A DNA stretch of 64,000 nucleotides from Devosia sp. FJ2-5-3 (GTDB taxonomy: Bacteria; Pseudomonadota; Alphaproteobacteria; Rhizobiales; Devosiaceae), in NCBI RefSeq assembly GCF_029201545.1, contig NZ_CP104007.1:248001-312000 (forward strand), given 5' to 3'. Below, piece after piece: positions 8,339-18,930 of the stretch. A program made the position numbers and the translations under genes. Positions within the stretch are counted from its first letter, which is position 1; every line of letters begins with the position of its first letter. The notes beneath the pieces were generated by a model. It did no database searches. It saw only the letters and a program-made list of their open reading frames with translations, and had not been told where the DNA came from.

Positions 8339-8733
8339 CCCACCACCACGAGATCGGGATCGAGCACGCGCAGCACCTGGCCGAGATCGTGGCCGCGCTT
8401 GAGCACGCGCCCCTCCTGGTTGACCACCATGTACTGGCCCTGCCGGTTGCGCAGTTTCGGATTTTTCTCGACCACATAGAGTGGACGTTCGGAGACGCGG
8501 GCATAGATGGAGAACAGCGCCCGGTCCTTGAGGAAATCCATGGCGTAGTCGCGCCATTCGCCCTGGCTCACCTTGCGGCCATAGACCGAGAGGATCTGCA
8601 TCAATTCCCGACGATCAAAAGCAATTATGGGCTGCGGCTGACGGGGCGGCTGGCCAGGGGCTTCGCCCACATGGACCAAGGATAGCCCAGCGTTCAGTTG
8701 GTTTGGCGGACGGCCCTGCACGCGTTTCTCCAC
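8335..8733 (-). CDS. DUF2794 domain-containing protein
   Basis: The 132-residue protein carries the DUF2794 core: F-D-R-R-E-L-x-x-I-L, then Y-G-R-K-V-x-x-G-E-W-R-D-Y-A-x-D-F-L, followed by A-L-F-S-I-Y-x-R-x-S-E-x-P-L-Y and L-K-R-G-H-D-L-x-x-V-L-R-V-L-D. This family is almost confined to Hyphomicrobiales and relatives and has no known function. The start is a GTG at 8733 without a strong ribosome binding site; the variable first 35 residues leave the exact start open. It is translationally coupled to the GNAT gene that follows. Confidence 0.85.
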   Translation of the reverse strand: MEKRVQGRPPNQLNAGLSLVHVGEAPGQPPRQPQPIIAFDRRELMQILSVYGRKVSQGEWRDYAMDFLKDRALFSIYARVSERPLYVVEKNPKLRNRQGQYMVVNQEGRVLKRGHDLGQVLRVLDPDLVVVG

Positions 8734-8816
8734 TGCCCGAACTTGGTCAACACAGCGTCATGATCCCCGCATTTGGCGCCTATGGCAAGGCCGGCAAAAT
8801 ACCCCATTTCGGCCAT
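8694..8816 (-). CDS. Candidate small protein of 40 residues, overlapping the DUF2794 start
   Basis: A short frame starts at an ATG at 8816 preceded by GAGGGACGAAAC, a fair ribosome binding site, and ends at 8694 inside the first codons of the DUF2794 gene. Its product begins MAEMGYFAGLAIGAKCGDHD and continues with a basic stretch. I do not recognise it. Support is the binding site, the coupled position upstream of DUF2794 and a non-shadow composition. Against it are the length and the chance of random open frames in GC-rich DNA. An upstream in-frame ATG at 8840 is an alternative start. Confidence 0.35.
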   Translation of the reverse strand: MAEMGYFAGLAIGAKCGDHDAVLTKFGQWRNACRAVRQTN

Positions 8817-8872
8817 GTTTCGTCCCTCAAGGCGCCCCATTGCCTCGACAGGATACAAGCATTGCCTCCAGC

Positions 8873-8925
8873 GGCTGGCAGCCGGGCGGATCGAGCCCCC
8901 AAACCATGAAGCCCGGTTGCCAGCC
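8873..8925. repeat. 15-bp stem hairpin of unknown role
   Basis: GGCTGGCAGCCGGGC at 8873-8887 pairs with GCCCGGTTGCCAGCC at 8911-8925 (one G-T pair on the plus strand) around a 23-base loop. No T-run follows on either strand. On the plus strand it precedes the terminator at 8955-8988, and on the minus strand it lies in the leader of the small frame and the DUF2794 gene. Confidence 0.55.
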
Positions 8926-8954
8926 AACTATCTAGAGTTGACCACGTTAGTCAC

Positions 8955-8988
8955 GCCCGTTCCTTCCCCCAAGGAGCGGGCCTTTTTT
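8955..8988 (+). terminator. Plus-strand intrinsic terminator with no plus-strand gene upstream
   Basis: GCCCGTTCC (8955-8963) pairs with GGAGCGGGC (8973-8981) and is followed by CTTTTTT on the plus strand. On the minus strand it follows the stop codon of the DUF1223 gene but without a T-run. The nearest plus-strand protein gene ends at 7874, so the terminator may belong to an unannotated plus-strand RNA starting somewhere after 8735. Confidence 0.7.
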
Positions 8989-9724
8989 ATGGTTCGTAGG
9001 TTGCCGCTGCGAGAATGGCGCCGGGCAGTCCCTTGCTCTCCTGCTGCACGACCACGGCAAGACCGGTATTGCCGGCACCAAGCATCTCGGTCAGCGGCAG
9101 TTTCAGTTCCGCGCCACTATGGGCCTCCCACATGCCCAGAATCTGCCGGCCCGTCACAACTTGGGTGTAGACCATGGATTTACCGGCATTGTCGCCGCGA
9201 TCAATGCTGATCTCTGCCCGGTCGATATAGGTGACGAGCCACACCACCGCATTGGGCAGCCTGGCATCGGGCGGCACCGAGATCTTGAGCATGTCGCCAC
9301 TGCGGTGAAGACTGACCGAAAGCGGTAGGGCGGCTTCGGACACCGCATCGTGCACCTCGGTGCGGCGGGAGCCAACAACGGCCTTGGAGCCGTTGACCAC
9401 CATTTGCGGGGTGTAGATGCGCGAGGACCCCCAGCTCTTTGCATAGGCCCGCTGGCGATCCGAAAAGGCCTCGTGCCCGAACGTGTCCTCCCAGCCGATA
9501 TAGTCCCAATAGTCGACGTGATAGGCGAGTGCGACGACGTCCTTGCGTTCGGCTAGGCTGGTGAGCAGGGCGTCAGCGGGCGGACAGGATACACAGCCTT
9601 GGCTGGTGAACAGCTCGACGACAGCCTTGGCCCCTGTGCGGATGGTTTCCGCAGGGCTGGCAGAGGTGAGGGCGAGGCTGGCGACAAGGCCGAGAAGGGG
9701 GCCGGCAAATGGTCTCGGAAACAT
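8987..9724 (-). CDS. DUF1223 exported thioredoxin-like protein
   Basis: This 245-residue protein has a signal peptide (hydrophobic stretch ending near S-P-A-E, residue 26). The DUF1223 domain follows: V-V-E-L-F-T-S-Q-G-C-V-S-C-P-P-A-D near residue 36, then L-A-Y-H-V-D-Y-W-D-Y-I-G-W and Y-T-P-Q-M-V-V-N-G. The C-x2-C and Trx-like fold suggest a periplasmic thiol redox role, but no substrate is known. It lies downstream of aconitase on the same strand, separated by the acnA terminator, an arrangement I recall from other Hyphomicrobiales. Confidence 0.87.
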   Translation of the reverse strand: MFPRPFAGPLLGLVASLALTSASPAETIRTGAKAVVELFTSQGCVSCPPADALLTSLAERKDVVALAYHVDYWDYIGWEDTFGHEAFSDRQRAYAKSWGSSRIYTPQMVVNGSKAVVGSRRTEVHDAVSEAALPLSVSLHRSGDMLKISVPPDARLPNAVVWLVTYIDRAEISIDRGDNAGKSMVYTQVVTGRQILGMWEAHSGAELKLPLTEMLGAGNTGLAVVVQQESKGLPGAILAAATYEP

Positions 9725-9831
9725 GGCAAAGTTGTAAGCCGGGGCCCGATTGCCTGCCTAGTCAAAAGAGGGTGAGACTCGCAAAGTTTTTTCAGTGCTG
9801 ATCTCTGCGGCCCAGCGTGCTGTGTGCACAC

Positions 9832-9862
9832 AAAAAATGGCGGCCCCAAAAGGGACCGCCAT
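9832..9862 (-). terminator. Intrinsic terminator of acnA
   Basis: On the minus strand ATGGCGGTCCC (9862-9852) pairs with GGGGCCGCCAT (9847-9837) around a TTTT loop and is followed by six T residues. It starts 28 bases after the acnA stop codon. Confidence 0.92.
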
Positions 9863-9889
9863 CAGATCAGAAGGCCATGTAATCAGCGC

Positions 9890-12643
<2,754 letters not shown>

Positions 12644-12804
12644 GATGCTCCGCCCTCTAAAATTTGCTGCTGGACGCGGGGTGCCCGGCCACATGGGGCC
12701 GCCGGAAAAGCCGCTTTTCCTGGAATGAATCCAATCTAGATGGCTTATAGTGAAAGAAGATTGCCCTTGCCAGCCTTGCCTTGGCTTCAATACGAGATGG
12801 GGCC

Positions 12805-13431
12805 ATGACGCAACGGCAAGTCTTTTCTCCACTTCGCCTTAACGCCCAGTCGCTTAGCGTCGGGCGGGGTGACACAATTCTGGCGCGCGGGCTGACGCTG
12901 AGCGTCGCCTCCGGCAGCGGCCTCTTGCTGCGCGGACCCAATGGGGCCGGCAAATCGACCCTGCTGCTTACCCTGGCCGGCCTACTCGATCCCATCGAGG
13001 GCGAGGTCTCGGTTGAAGGACATGCGGAAGAGGCCGGCCCGGCGATCCATTATTGCGGCCACCGCAACGCCGTTCGGCCCCGCATGAGCGTTCTCGATAC
13101 CCTGACATTCTGGATGGGCATCAACGGGGCGACCGGCATTGCGCCCCAAAAAGCGCTCGACCAGGTCGGGCTGGGGCGGCTGGCTCGCGTCGATGCCGGC
13201 TATCTCTCGGCCGGGCAACAGCGGCGCCTCGCCCTTGCGCGCCTCCTCGTGTCCATCCGACCGGTCTGGCTGCTCGACGAGCCGACGGCTGCGCTCGATG
13301 CGGAGGGGCAGGGGCTGCTTGTCCGGCTCCTGGCCGAACATTTCGCCAGTGGCGGGCTCGCCGTCATCGCCACCCACGACGCCATCGATGTGCCTGGCCT
13401 CACCGCCTTCACGCTGGGAGCGACGGCATGA
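12805..13431 (+). CDS. ccmA: Cytochrome c biogenesis heme exporter ATP-binding protein CcmA
   Basis: The 208-residue ABC ATPase has Walker [10 protein letters not shown] near residue 44, signature [13 protein letters not shown] near residue 132 and Walker [12 protein letters not shown]. The short length and ccm context identify CcmA, which with CcmB and CcmC releases heme-loaded CcmE on the periplasmic side. I start at the ATG at 12805 rather than at 12781 because the conserved part begins soon after. Its TGA overlaps the ATG of ccmB. First gene of ccmABCDG. Confidence 0.93.
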   Translation: MTQRQVFSPLRLNAQSLSVGRGDTILARGLTLSVASGSGLLLRGPNGAGKSTLLLTLAGLLDPIEGEVSVEGHAEEAGPAIHYCGHRNAVRPRMSVLDTLTFWMGINGATGIAPQKALDQVGLGRLARVDAGYLSAGQQRRLALARLLVSIRPVWLLDEPTAALDAEGQGLLVRLLAEHFASGGLAVIATHDAIDVPGLTAFTLGATA

Positions 13432-14093
13432 CCGGTTTCTCTGCCGTCCTCCGGCGCGAAATTCGCCTCTCGCTCAGCGGGGGCGGTGAAATTCTCACGC
13501 TCTTGCTGTTTTTCATCATTGTCGGCGCAATCGTGCCCTTTGCCGTGGGGCCGGACAAGGAGTTGCTCGCGCGCATTGCACCGGGCATCGTCTGGATCGC
13601 GGCATTTCTTTCCATGTTGCTCGGGCTCGATCGCCTGTTCAGGCCAGACCGCGAGGACGGCACCCTGGCCCTCTATCGGCTTGCAGACCTGCCGCTTTCG
13701 GCCATGGTTGGCGCAAAAGTGATCGCCCATTGGCTGACTGCCGCGCTGCCGCTCATCATCGCCTCACCCTTCCTTGCCCTGCTCCTCGCCATGGACGGGC
13801 CGACGCTTATTCGCACCATCTTGTCGTTGCTCGTGGGCACGCCGGCGCTGGCCGCTTTCGGGGCCATTGGCGCCGCAATCACCGCGGCAACGCGCCGGGG
13901 CGGGCTTATCGCGCCGATCCTTATCGCCCCGCTTTGCGTGCCGGTGCTGATCTTCGGGGTCGGCGCCATTTCCTCGCAGGGTGGACCCGACCAGGCCGGG
14001 GCGGCCTTGCTGCTGCTTGCGGCACTCAGTCTCATGGTAATTGCGCTCTCTCCCTTTGCGGCGGCGCTTGCGATAGACTGGGGAGAAGATTAA
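13428..14093 (+). CDS. ccmB: Heme exporter protein CcmB
   Basis: The 221-residue membrane protein has six hydrophobic segments and the CcmB motif L-L-G-L-D-R-L-F-R-P-D-R-E-D-G-T-L near residue 62. It forms the membrane channel component of the CcmAB(C) complex in cytochrome c maturation system I. The ATG at 13428 overlaps the ccmA stop (ATGA), and ccmC follows after 12 bases. Confidence 0.95.
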   Translation: MTGFSAVLRREIRLSLSGGGEILTLLLFFIIVGAIVPFAVGPDKELLARIAPGIVWIAAFLSMLLGLDRLFRPDREDGTLALYRLADLPLSAMVGAKVIAHWLTAALPLIIASPFLALLLAMDGPTLIRTILSLLVGTPALAAFGAIGAAITAATRRGGLIAPILIAPLCVPVLIFGVGAISSQGGPDQAGAALLLLAALSLMVIALSPFAAALAIDWGED

Positions 14094-14105
14094 AGCCCTA
14101 GGCCC

Positions 14106-14867
14106 ATGAGCATCGAGACAAGTCCAAAACAAAGCTGGTGGAGCCGGCTGGCCCATCCCGGCCAGTTCGTCATCTGGTCGCGCCCCTTCATCCTGCCGCT
14201 CGCCGTCCTGACCGGCGCGCTGTTCCTGGCAGGGCTCTATTATGCCTTCTTCAGTTCGCCCGCCGACTACCAGATGGGCGACACGGTGCGCATCATGTAT
14301 GTGCATGTCCCCAGCGCCTGGCTCAGCCAATTCGTTTATGGCACCATGACCGTCTCGGCGCTCGGCACGCTGGTCTGGCGCCATCCCATGGCCGACGTGT
14401 CGATGAAGGCCGCAGCGCCGCTGGGCGCCGCCTTCACCGCCATGGCCCTGTTTACCGGTTCGCTCTGGGGCCGGCCGACCTGGGGCACGTTCTGGGAATG
14501 GGACGGCCGCATGACCTCGACGCTGGTCATGCTGTTCATCTATCTCGGCATCGTCGCCCTGTGGCGCGCCTTCGATGACCAACTACGCGCCGCGCGCGTC
14601 GTCGCCATCTTCACGCTCGTCGGGGCAATCAACGTTCCGGTCATCAAGTTTTCGGTCGACTGGTGGTCGACCCTGCATCAGCCGGCCAGTGTCTTCCGGG
14701 CCGATGGCCCCACGGTTGCAGGCTCGATCCTGACGCCGCTGTTCATCATGTTCTTCGCCTTCACCTTTTTCTTCGTCACTCTGCAGCTGGTCGCCATGCG
14801 CACCGAAGTGCGCAAGCGCCGGGTTGCAACGCTGGAGCGCCGCGCCGCACGGGGAGAGGCCGCATGA
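14106..14867 (+). CDS. ccmC: Heme transporter CcmC
   Basis: The 253-residue protein has six membrane segments and the periplasmic tryptophan-rich heme-handling motif L-W-G-R-P-T-W-G-T-F-W-E-W-D near residue 120. Its conserved histidines lie at M-Y-V-H-V-P-S-A-W and S-T-L-H-Q-P. CcmC loads heme onto CcmE covalently. The stop overlaps the ATG of ccmD. Confidence 0.96.
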   Translation: MSIETSPKQSWWSRLAHPGQFVIWSRPFILPLAVLTGALFLAGLYYAFFSSPADYQMGDTVRIMYVHVPSAWLSQFVYGTMTVSALGTLVWRHPMADVSMKAAAPLGAAFTAMALFTGSLWGRPTWGTFWEWDGRMTSTLVMLFIYLGIVALWRAFDDQLRAARVVAIFTLVGAINVPVIKFSVDWWSTLHQPASVFRADGPTVAGSILTPLFIMFFAFTFFFVTLQLVAMRTEVRKRRVATLERRAARGEAA

Positions 14868-15022
14868 TCGAACTTGGCCAACATGCCCAATTCATCGTCG
14901 GCGCCTATGTGGGGGTTTTCGGGGGGCTGGCGGCGCTTGTCGCCTGGACACTGATCGATGCCCGGCGCACCAAGCGCCGGCTCGAAGAGCTTGGCGACAC
15001 CAAGCGCGGCGGAACGCGCTGA
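14864..15022 (+). CDS. ccmD: Heme exporter protein CcmD
   Basis: The 52-residue single-span membrane protein has an N-terminal periplasmic stub, one membrane helix (F-I-V-G-A-Y-V-G-V-F-G-G-L) and a basic cytoplasmic tail with R-R-T-K-R-R-L-E. CcmD stabilises the CcmABC-CcmE complex. The ATG at 14864 overlaps the ccmC stop, and its own TGA overlaps the ccmG start (TGATG), so the whole block is translationally coupled. Confidence 0.9.
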   Translation: MIELGQHAQFIVGAYVGVFGGLAALVAWTLIDARRTKRRLEELGDTKRGGTR

Positions 15023-15555
15023 TGCGCTATGCGCTGTTCCTCGTGCCGCTGCTGGCACTGGTCGGGCTGGTGGCGATTTTCGCCACCTCGATGGATCGCA
15101 ATCCAAGTCTCGTCCGCTCGGTGCTGATCGACAAGCCGGCGCCCGAATTCACCCTCGCGCCGGTCGAGGGCATGAACGTTCCCGGTTTTGATACGGCCGC
15201 CCTCAAGGGCGAGCCCACAGTGGTCAATGTTTTCGCCAGTTGGTGCATTCCCTGCCGGGCCGAGCATCCCCTGCTTGAAACCCTCAAGGCACAGACCAAT
15301 GTGCGTCTCTTCGGCATCAACCATTCCGATGCCCCGGAGAATGCACGCGCGTTTCTGGCCGAACTCGGCAATCCCTATGACGCCATAGGCGCCGATCGCG
15401 ACCGGCGCGTCTCTATTGATTGGGGCGTTTATGGCGTTCCGGAAACCTTCGTCGTCGACGGAAACGGCGTCATCACCTTCAAGCATGTCGGGCCGCTTAC
15501 GGCCGATGCTGTCGCCACACAATTGCTTCCTGCCTTGGAAAAGGCTGGTCTCTAG
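15022..15555 (+). CDS. ccmG: Thiol:disulfide interchange protein CcmG/DsbE
   Basis: The 177-residue membrane-anchored periplasmic thioredoxin has an N-terminal anchor helix. The active site W-C-I-P-C lies near residue 75, and the cis-proline strand Y-G-V-P-E-T-F-V-V-D is near residue 137. CcmG reduces apocytochrome c or CcmH thiols for heme attachment. It is the last ccm gene here; ccmE, ccmF and ccmH are not in the window, consistent with the split ccm loci usual in alphaproteobacteria. Confidence 0.95.
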   Translation: MRYALFLVPLLALVGLVAIFATSMDRNPSLVRSVLIDKPAPEFTLAPVEGMNVPGFDTAALKGEPTVVNVFASWCIPCRAEHPLLETLKAQTNVRLFGINHSDAPENARAFLAELGNPYDAIGADRDRRVSIDWGVYGVPETFVVDGNGVITFKHVGPLTADAVATQLLPALEKAGL

Positions 15556-15589
15556 TTGAGAATGGCGTCTCTGTCTGAGGAGGCGCCAA

Positions 15590-16048
15590 ATGTCCCGCAT
15601 CGACCGTTGTAGCCGCATCATCGAGGCCTCGCCCGAGGCCGTCTATGCCGCCATGACCGATCCTGACGCGCTCGTCGACTGGCTGCCGCCCGACGGCATG
15701 AGCGGGGAAATCCTCCAGTTCGATCTGCGTCCCGGTGGCCATTGCCGCATGGTGCTGCGCTATTGCGATCCGGCCATATCCGGCAAGAGCGGGGACAATG
15801 AGGACATTTCGGATCTGCGCTTTCTCGACCTTGTCCCGGGCTCGCTGGTGTCCCAGTCCGTCGATTTCGTTTCCGACGATCCCCGCTTTGCCGGCACCAT
15901 GGTGATGCACTGGAAGCTTCTTGCAGTACCGCAGGGCACGGAAGTCACCATGGAAGCCCATGACGTTCCCGAGGGCATTTCCCAGGCCGATCATCTCGCG
16001 GGAATGAATGCGTCGCTCGACAATCTCGAGCGCTTCCTTGCCGGCTAG
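15590..16048 (+). CDS. SRPBCC (START-like, AHSA1-type) domain protein
   Basis: The 152-residue protein is a single helix-grip domain: I-E-A-S-P-E-A-V-Y-A-A-M-T-D-P-D-A-L-V-D-W near residues 11-31, a G-G-H-C-R-M strand, then an F-x-G-T-M-V-M-H-W-K strand and the long C-terminal helix ending S-L-D-N-L-E-R-F-L. Such proteins bind hydrophobic ligands or act as polyketide-cyclase-like enzymes; function is unknown. A GAGGAGG binding site precedes the ATG. The last four bases overlap the end of the convergent regulator gene. Confidence 0.83.
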   Translation: MSRIDRCSRIIEASPEAVYAAMTDPDALVDWLPPDGMSGEILQFDLRPGGHCRMVLRYCDPAISGKSGDNEDISDLRFLDLVPGSLVSQSVDFVSDDPRFAGTMVMHWKLLAVPQGTEVTMEAHDVPEGISQADHLAGMNASLDNLERFLAG

Positions 16049-16818
16049 CCCTGGTCCATCCGGCCGGCGGCGCGGGCAAAGCCATCGGAAATGGCGACGC
16101 GCATGGCATCCCGGGCGCCTTGGGCATCCCCTTCGCTGATCGCCTTTGCGATGGCGCCATGGACGGTCACGGTCTGTGCCAGTGCGGTGGGCTCGTTGAC
16201 CGGCGAGGAAATTGTGAAAGCCGCCGTCAGCGCCATTTCCACCAATGCGCTGATCGAGGCCATGAAGGGATTGCCCGATGCTTCGGCGACCAGCCGGTGG
16301 AACTGCAGATCGTGCCGAGCGAAATCTTCCGGCGTGGTCGATGCTTCCATCTGGCTCACCGCTTCGGCCATGGCTTCGGCCTGCTCGTCGGTGCGCCGAT
16401 GGGCGGCGAGGGCCGCAGCTTCGATCTCGATGCCGATGCGCACTTCGGCAAGGCTGCGCAGGAAGCTGACTTCGGGGCCGAGCTCGAAGTGCCAGGCCAG
16501 AACGTCGGCATCAAACAGGTTCCAGCGATTGCGCGGCAGCACGCGCGTGCCGATGCGCGCTCGCGCCTCGATCAGCCCCTTGGCGGCCAGCGTCTTCAGC
16601 GCCTCCCGCAGCACGGTCCGCGATACGCCAAACTGCTCGAGCAGTTCACCGTCCGATGGCAGGATCGTGCCTTCGGCATAACGCCCCGAGACGATGGCGA
16701 AACCGAGGTGCCAGAGGACATCGGAGTGCAGATTGCGGGCGGGGTTTCGACCGGAGAGCGATGCGATCAAATCGCCCGAGTGTCGTGCTCGCCCACTCGA
16801 TCGGTCCATGTCCGTCAT
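16045..16818 (-). CDS. FadR subfamily GntR transcriptional regulator (FCD domain)
   Basis: The 257-residue protein has an N-terminal winged helix (residues 30-95; P-S-D-G-E-L-L-E-Q-F-G-V-S-R-T-V-L-R-E-A-L is the recognition part). An all-helical FCD ligand domain follows, with D-L-Q-F-H-R-L-V-A-E-A-S-G-N-P. FCD regulators usually sense a carboxylic acid or sugar acid and repress neighbouring catabolic genes. It is divergent from the M20 peptidase gene. In the gap a weak inverted repeat, TCATA (16850-16854) and TATGA (16865-16869), could be its operator, but the evidence is thin. Confidence 0.88.
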   Translation of the reverse strand: MTDMDRSSGRARHSGDLIASLSGRNPARNLHSDVLWHLGFAIVSGRYAEGTILPSDGELLEQFGVSRTVLREALKTLAAKGLIEARARIGTRVLPRNRWNLFDADVLAWHFELGPEVSFLRSLAEVRIGIEIEAAALAAHRRTDEQAEAMAEAVSQMEASTTPEDFARHDLQFHRLVAEASGNPFMASISALVEMALTAAFTISSPVNEPTALAQTVTVHGAIAKAISEGDAQGARDAMRVAISDGFARAAGRMDQG

Positions 16819-16958
16819 CCTTGCACCGTAAAGTGGTTTTCTAGGCTCATCATAGGCGCATTAGTATGACAATAAACACCCCCCTGCGAAGGGTGGACAT
16901 GGCGCTTATCCCTGCGTCATGGTGCGGCACCCTACCGGATTCGTCGCAGGACCAGAAA

Positions 16959-18350
16959 ATGCCTAATTCCGCCCAGATTGATGCCGTTCTCGCCCAGGTT
17001 GATGCCGGGCTCGAGCAAAGCCTGTCGCGGCTGTTCGAACTCCTGCGCATCAAGTCGATCTCCACCGATCCTGCCTTTGCGGCCGAATGCCAGCGCGCCG
17101 CCGACTGGCTCGTGGCCGAACTTGGCGATCTCGGCTTTTCGGCCGCGGCGCGCCCCACTCCCGGTCACCCGGTCGTCGTCGCCCACGGGCCGGAGCAAGC
17201 CGGGCCGCATGTGCTGTTCTACGCGCACTACGATGTGCAGCCGGTAGATCCGCTCAATCTGTGGCATACCGATCCGTTCGAGCCACAGCTCAAGGAAGAT
17301 GCAAAGGGTCGCAAGATCATCGTGGCGCGCGGCGCTTCGGACGACAAGGGTCAGATGCTGACCTTCATCGAGGCCTGCCGCGCCTGGAAGGCCGCCACCG
17401 GTTCGCTGCCGCTACGCGTCTCGCTCATGCTTGAAGGCGAGGAAGAATCCGGTGGCAAGAACTTGCCGCCGTTCATGCGTGAAAACGCCGAGGAGCTAAA
17501 GGCCGACATTGCGCTCGTCTGCGACACCGATATGTGGGATCGCAAGACGCCCTCGATCAACACTATGCTGCGTGGCCTCGTCGCCGACGAAATCGAAATC
17601 ACCGCCGCCAACAAGGATCTGCATTCCGGCATGTTCGGCAATGCGGCGCGCAATCCCAACCAGGTCCTGGCCGAAATCATCGCCAGCCTCCGCGCTCCCG
17701 ATGGCTCGGTCACCGTCGACGGCTTTTATGACGATGTCGCCGAGCTCTCGCCCGAGATCAAGGCGCAATGGGCGGGCCTTGGCTTTGACGAAAAGGCGTT
17801 CCTCGGCGATGTCGGCCTTTCCGTGCCGGCCGGCGAACAAGGCCGCAGCGTGCTCGAAACGCTTTGGGCGCGCCCGACCTGCGAAATCAACGGCATGAGC
17901 GGCGGCTATATCGGCGACGGGTTCAAGACCGTCATCCCGGCCAAGGCAAGCGCCAAGATTTCCTTCCGCCTCGTTTCCGGCCAGAACCCCGAAAAAATCC
18001 GCGCCGCCTTCCGCGCCCACGTCGAGGCGCGCCTGCCGGCCGATTGCACGGTGAGCTACACGCCCCATGGCGGCTCGCCCGCCATCACCGTGCCGTCCGA
18101 CGGCGAGTTCGTGCGCAAGGCTCTCGCCGGCCTTTCGAATGAGTGGAACAAACAGGCCGTCATCACCGGCTCGGGCGGTTCCATTCCAGTCGTGGGCGAG
18201 TTCAAGTCCATTCTCGGTCTCGACACGCTGCTCATCGGCTTTGCCCAGATCGACGACCAGATCCACAGCCCCAACGAGAAATACGACCTCGAAAGCTTCC
18301 ACCGCGGCATCCGCTCCTGGGTCCGCGTCCTGGCCGCACTGGCGGAATAA
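16959..18350 (+). CDS. M20 family metallopeptidase (dipeptidase)
   Basis: The 463-residue cytosolic peptidase has the M20 metal-binding motifs: Y-A-H-Y-D-V-Q-P-V near residue 88, the G-A-S-D-D-K-G-Q bridging aspartate, and the catalytic L-E-G-E-E-E-S-G-G. A dimerisation domain starts after about residue 200 (D-L-H-S-G-M-F-G). The pattern is that of the bacterial CNDP2-like dipeptidases. The frame opens at 16866, but the ATG at 16959 follows a GCAGGA site and matches the family N terminus. It is transcribed away from the FadR-type regulator gene, which may control it. Confidence 0.9.
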   Translation: MPNSAQIDAVLAQVDAGLEQSLSRLFELLRIKSISTDPAFAAECQRAADWLVAELGDLGFSAAARPTPGHPVVVAHGPEQAGPHVLFYAHYDVQPVDPLNLWHTDPFEPQLKEDAKGRKIIVARGASDDKGQMLTFIEACRAWKAATGSLPLRVSLMLEGEEESGGKNLPPFMRENAEELKADIALVCDTDMWDRKTPSINTMLRGLVADEIEITAANKDLHSGMFGNAARNPNQVLAEIIASLRAPDGSVTVDGFYDDVAELSPEIKAQWAGLGFDEKAFLGDVGLSVPAGEQGRSVLETLWARPTCEINGMSGGYIGDGFKTVIPAKASAKISFRLVSGQNPEKIRAAFRAHVEARLPADCTVSYTPHGGSPAITVPSDGEFVRKALAGLSNEWNKQAVITGSGGSIPVVGEFKSILGLDTLLIGFAQIDDQIHSPNEKYDLESFHRGIRSWVRVLAALAE

Positions 18351-18393
18351 GCGCTTCGGGTGGTCCACCATAAGAGACCGGCAGACCTCTTCG

Positions 18394-18565
18394 CTTCCCT
18401 CGGGCTTGACCCGAGGGCCACTCCGGGAGCCCATACAATGGGTATCGCGCTGGTGGATAGAGACCATCGGGTCGAGCCCGAGGGAAGATCTGTGAGAGGG
18501 GCGACACAGCGCAAACAAACGCGATCCGTCTGTCCCCCTCCTCCAAGGGGAGGCTAGGAGGGTAG
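18394..18565. repeat. Intergenic palindromic repeat element
   Basis: An 18-base arm at 18394-18411 (CTTCCCTCGGGCTTGACC) recurs inverted at 18470-18487 with one mismatch; the first arm also forms its own hairpin, CCCTCGGG/CCCGAGGG (18397-18404 and 18410-18417). After it, 18533-18565 contains a second module of the form CCCCTCC..GGGGAGGCTAGGAGGG. A module of the same form recurs at 39895-39927. Both lie outside genes, as expected for dispersed non-coding repeats of this group. Confidence 0.65.
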
Positions 18566-18567
18566 GC

Positions 18568-18930
18568 TTACCCCAACACCACCACCAGCAGCGCGATCAC
18601 CGCCGGCACGGTCTGGATGAAGAGGATCTTCCGCCCCGCCGTCGCCGCGCCAAAAAGCCCCGCCACCCCCACGCAGGCCAGGAAAAAGATCTGTACCTGC
18701 CAGCCGAAGGCCGGGTCGGGGTGAACCAGCCCCCAGATCAGCCCGGCCGCCAGGAAGCCGTTATAGAGCCCCTGATTGGCGGCCAGCGCCCTGGTCGCCT
18801 TGGAAAATTCCGGGGTCAGGCCAAAGGCCTTTCGCCCGCGCGGACTATCCCACCACACCATTTCGAGCAGCATGATATAGATGTGCAGGAGCGCAATCAG
18901 CGCCACCAGTATTGCTGCAATCGCCGGCAT
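18568..18930 (-). CDS. DUF1304 family membrane protein
   Basis: The 120-residue protein has four membrane helices and the DUF1304 features: A-L-L-H-I-Y-I-M-L-L-E-M-V-W-W at the first helix, G-R-K-A-F-G-L, then N-Q-G-L-Y-N-G-F-L-A-A-G-L at the second, and G-R-K-I-L-F-I-Q-T-V-P-A at the fourth. Function is unknown. It starts directly after the deoD stop with no intervening bases, so the two are likely cotranscribed. Confidence 0.87.
   Translation of the reverse strand: MPAIAAILVALIALLHIYIMLLEMVWWDSPRGRKAFGLTPEFSKATRALAANQGLYNGFLAAGLIWGLVHPDPAFGWQVQIFFLACVGVAGLFGAATAGRKILFIQTVPAVIALLVVVLG

Noticed and set aside
8735..8988. tmRNA or SRP RNA in the orphan plus-strand region
   Set aside because: No tRNA-like ends, tag reading frame or conserved SRP GGAA tetraloop region could be found; 6S RNA could not be excluded but has no positive match.
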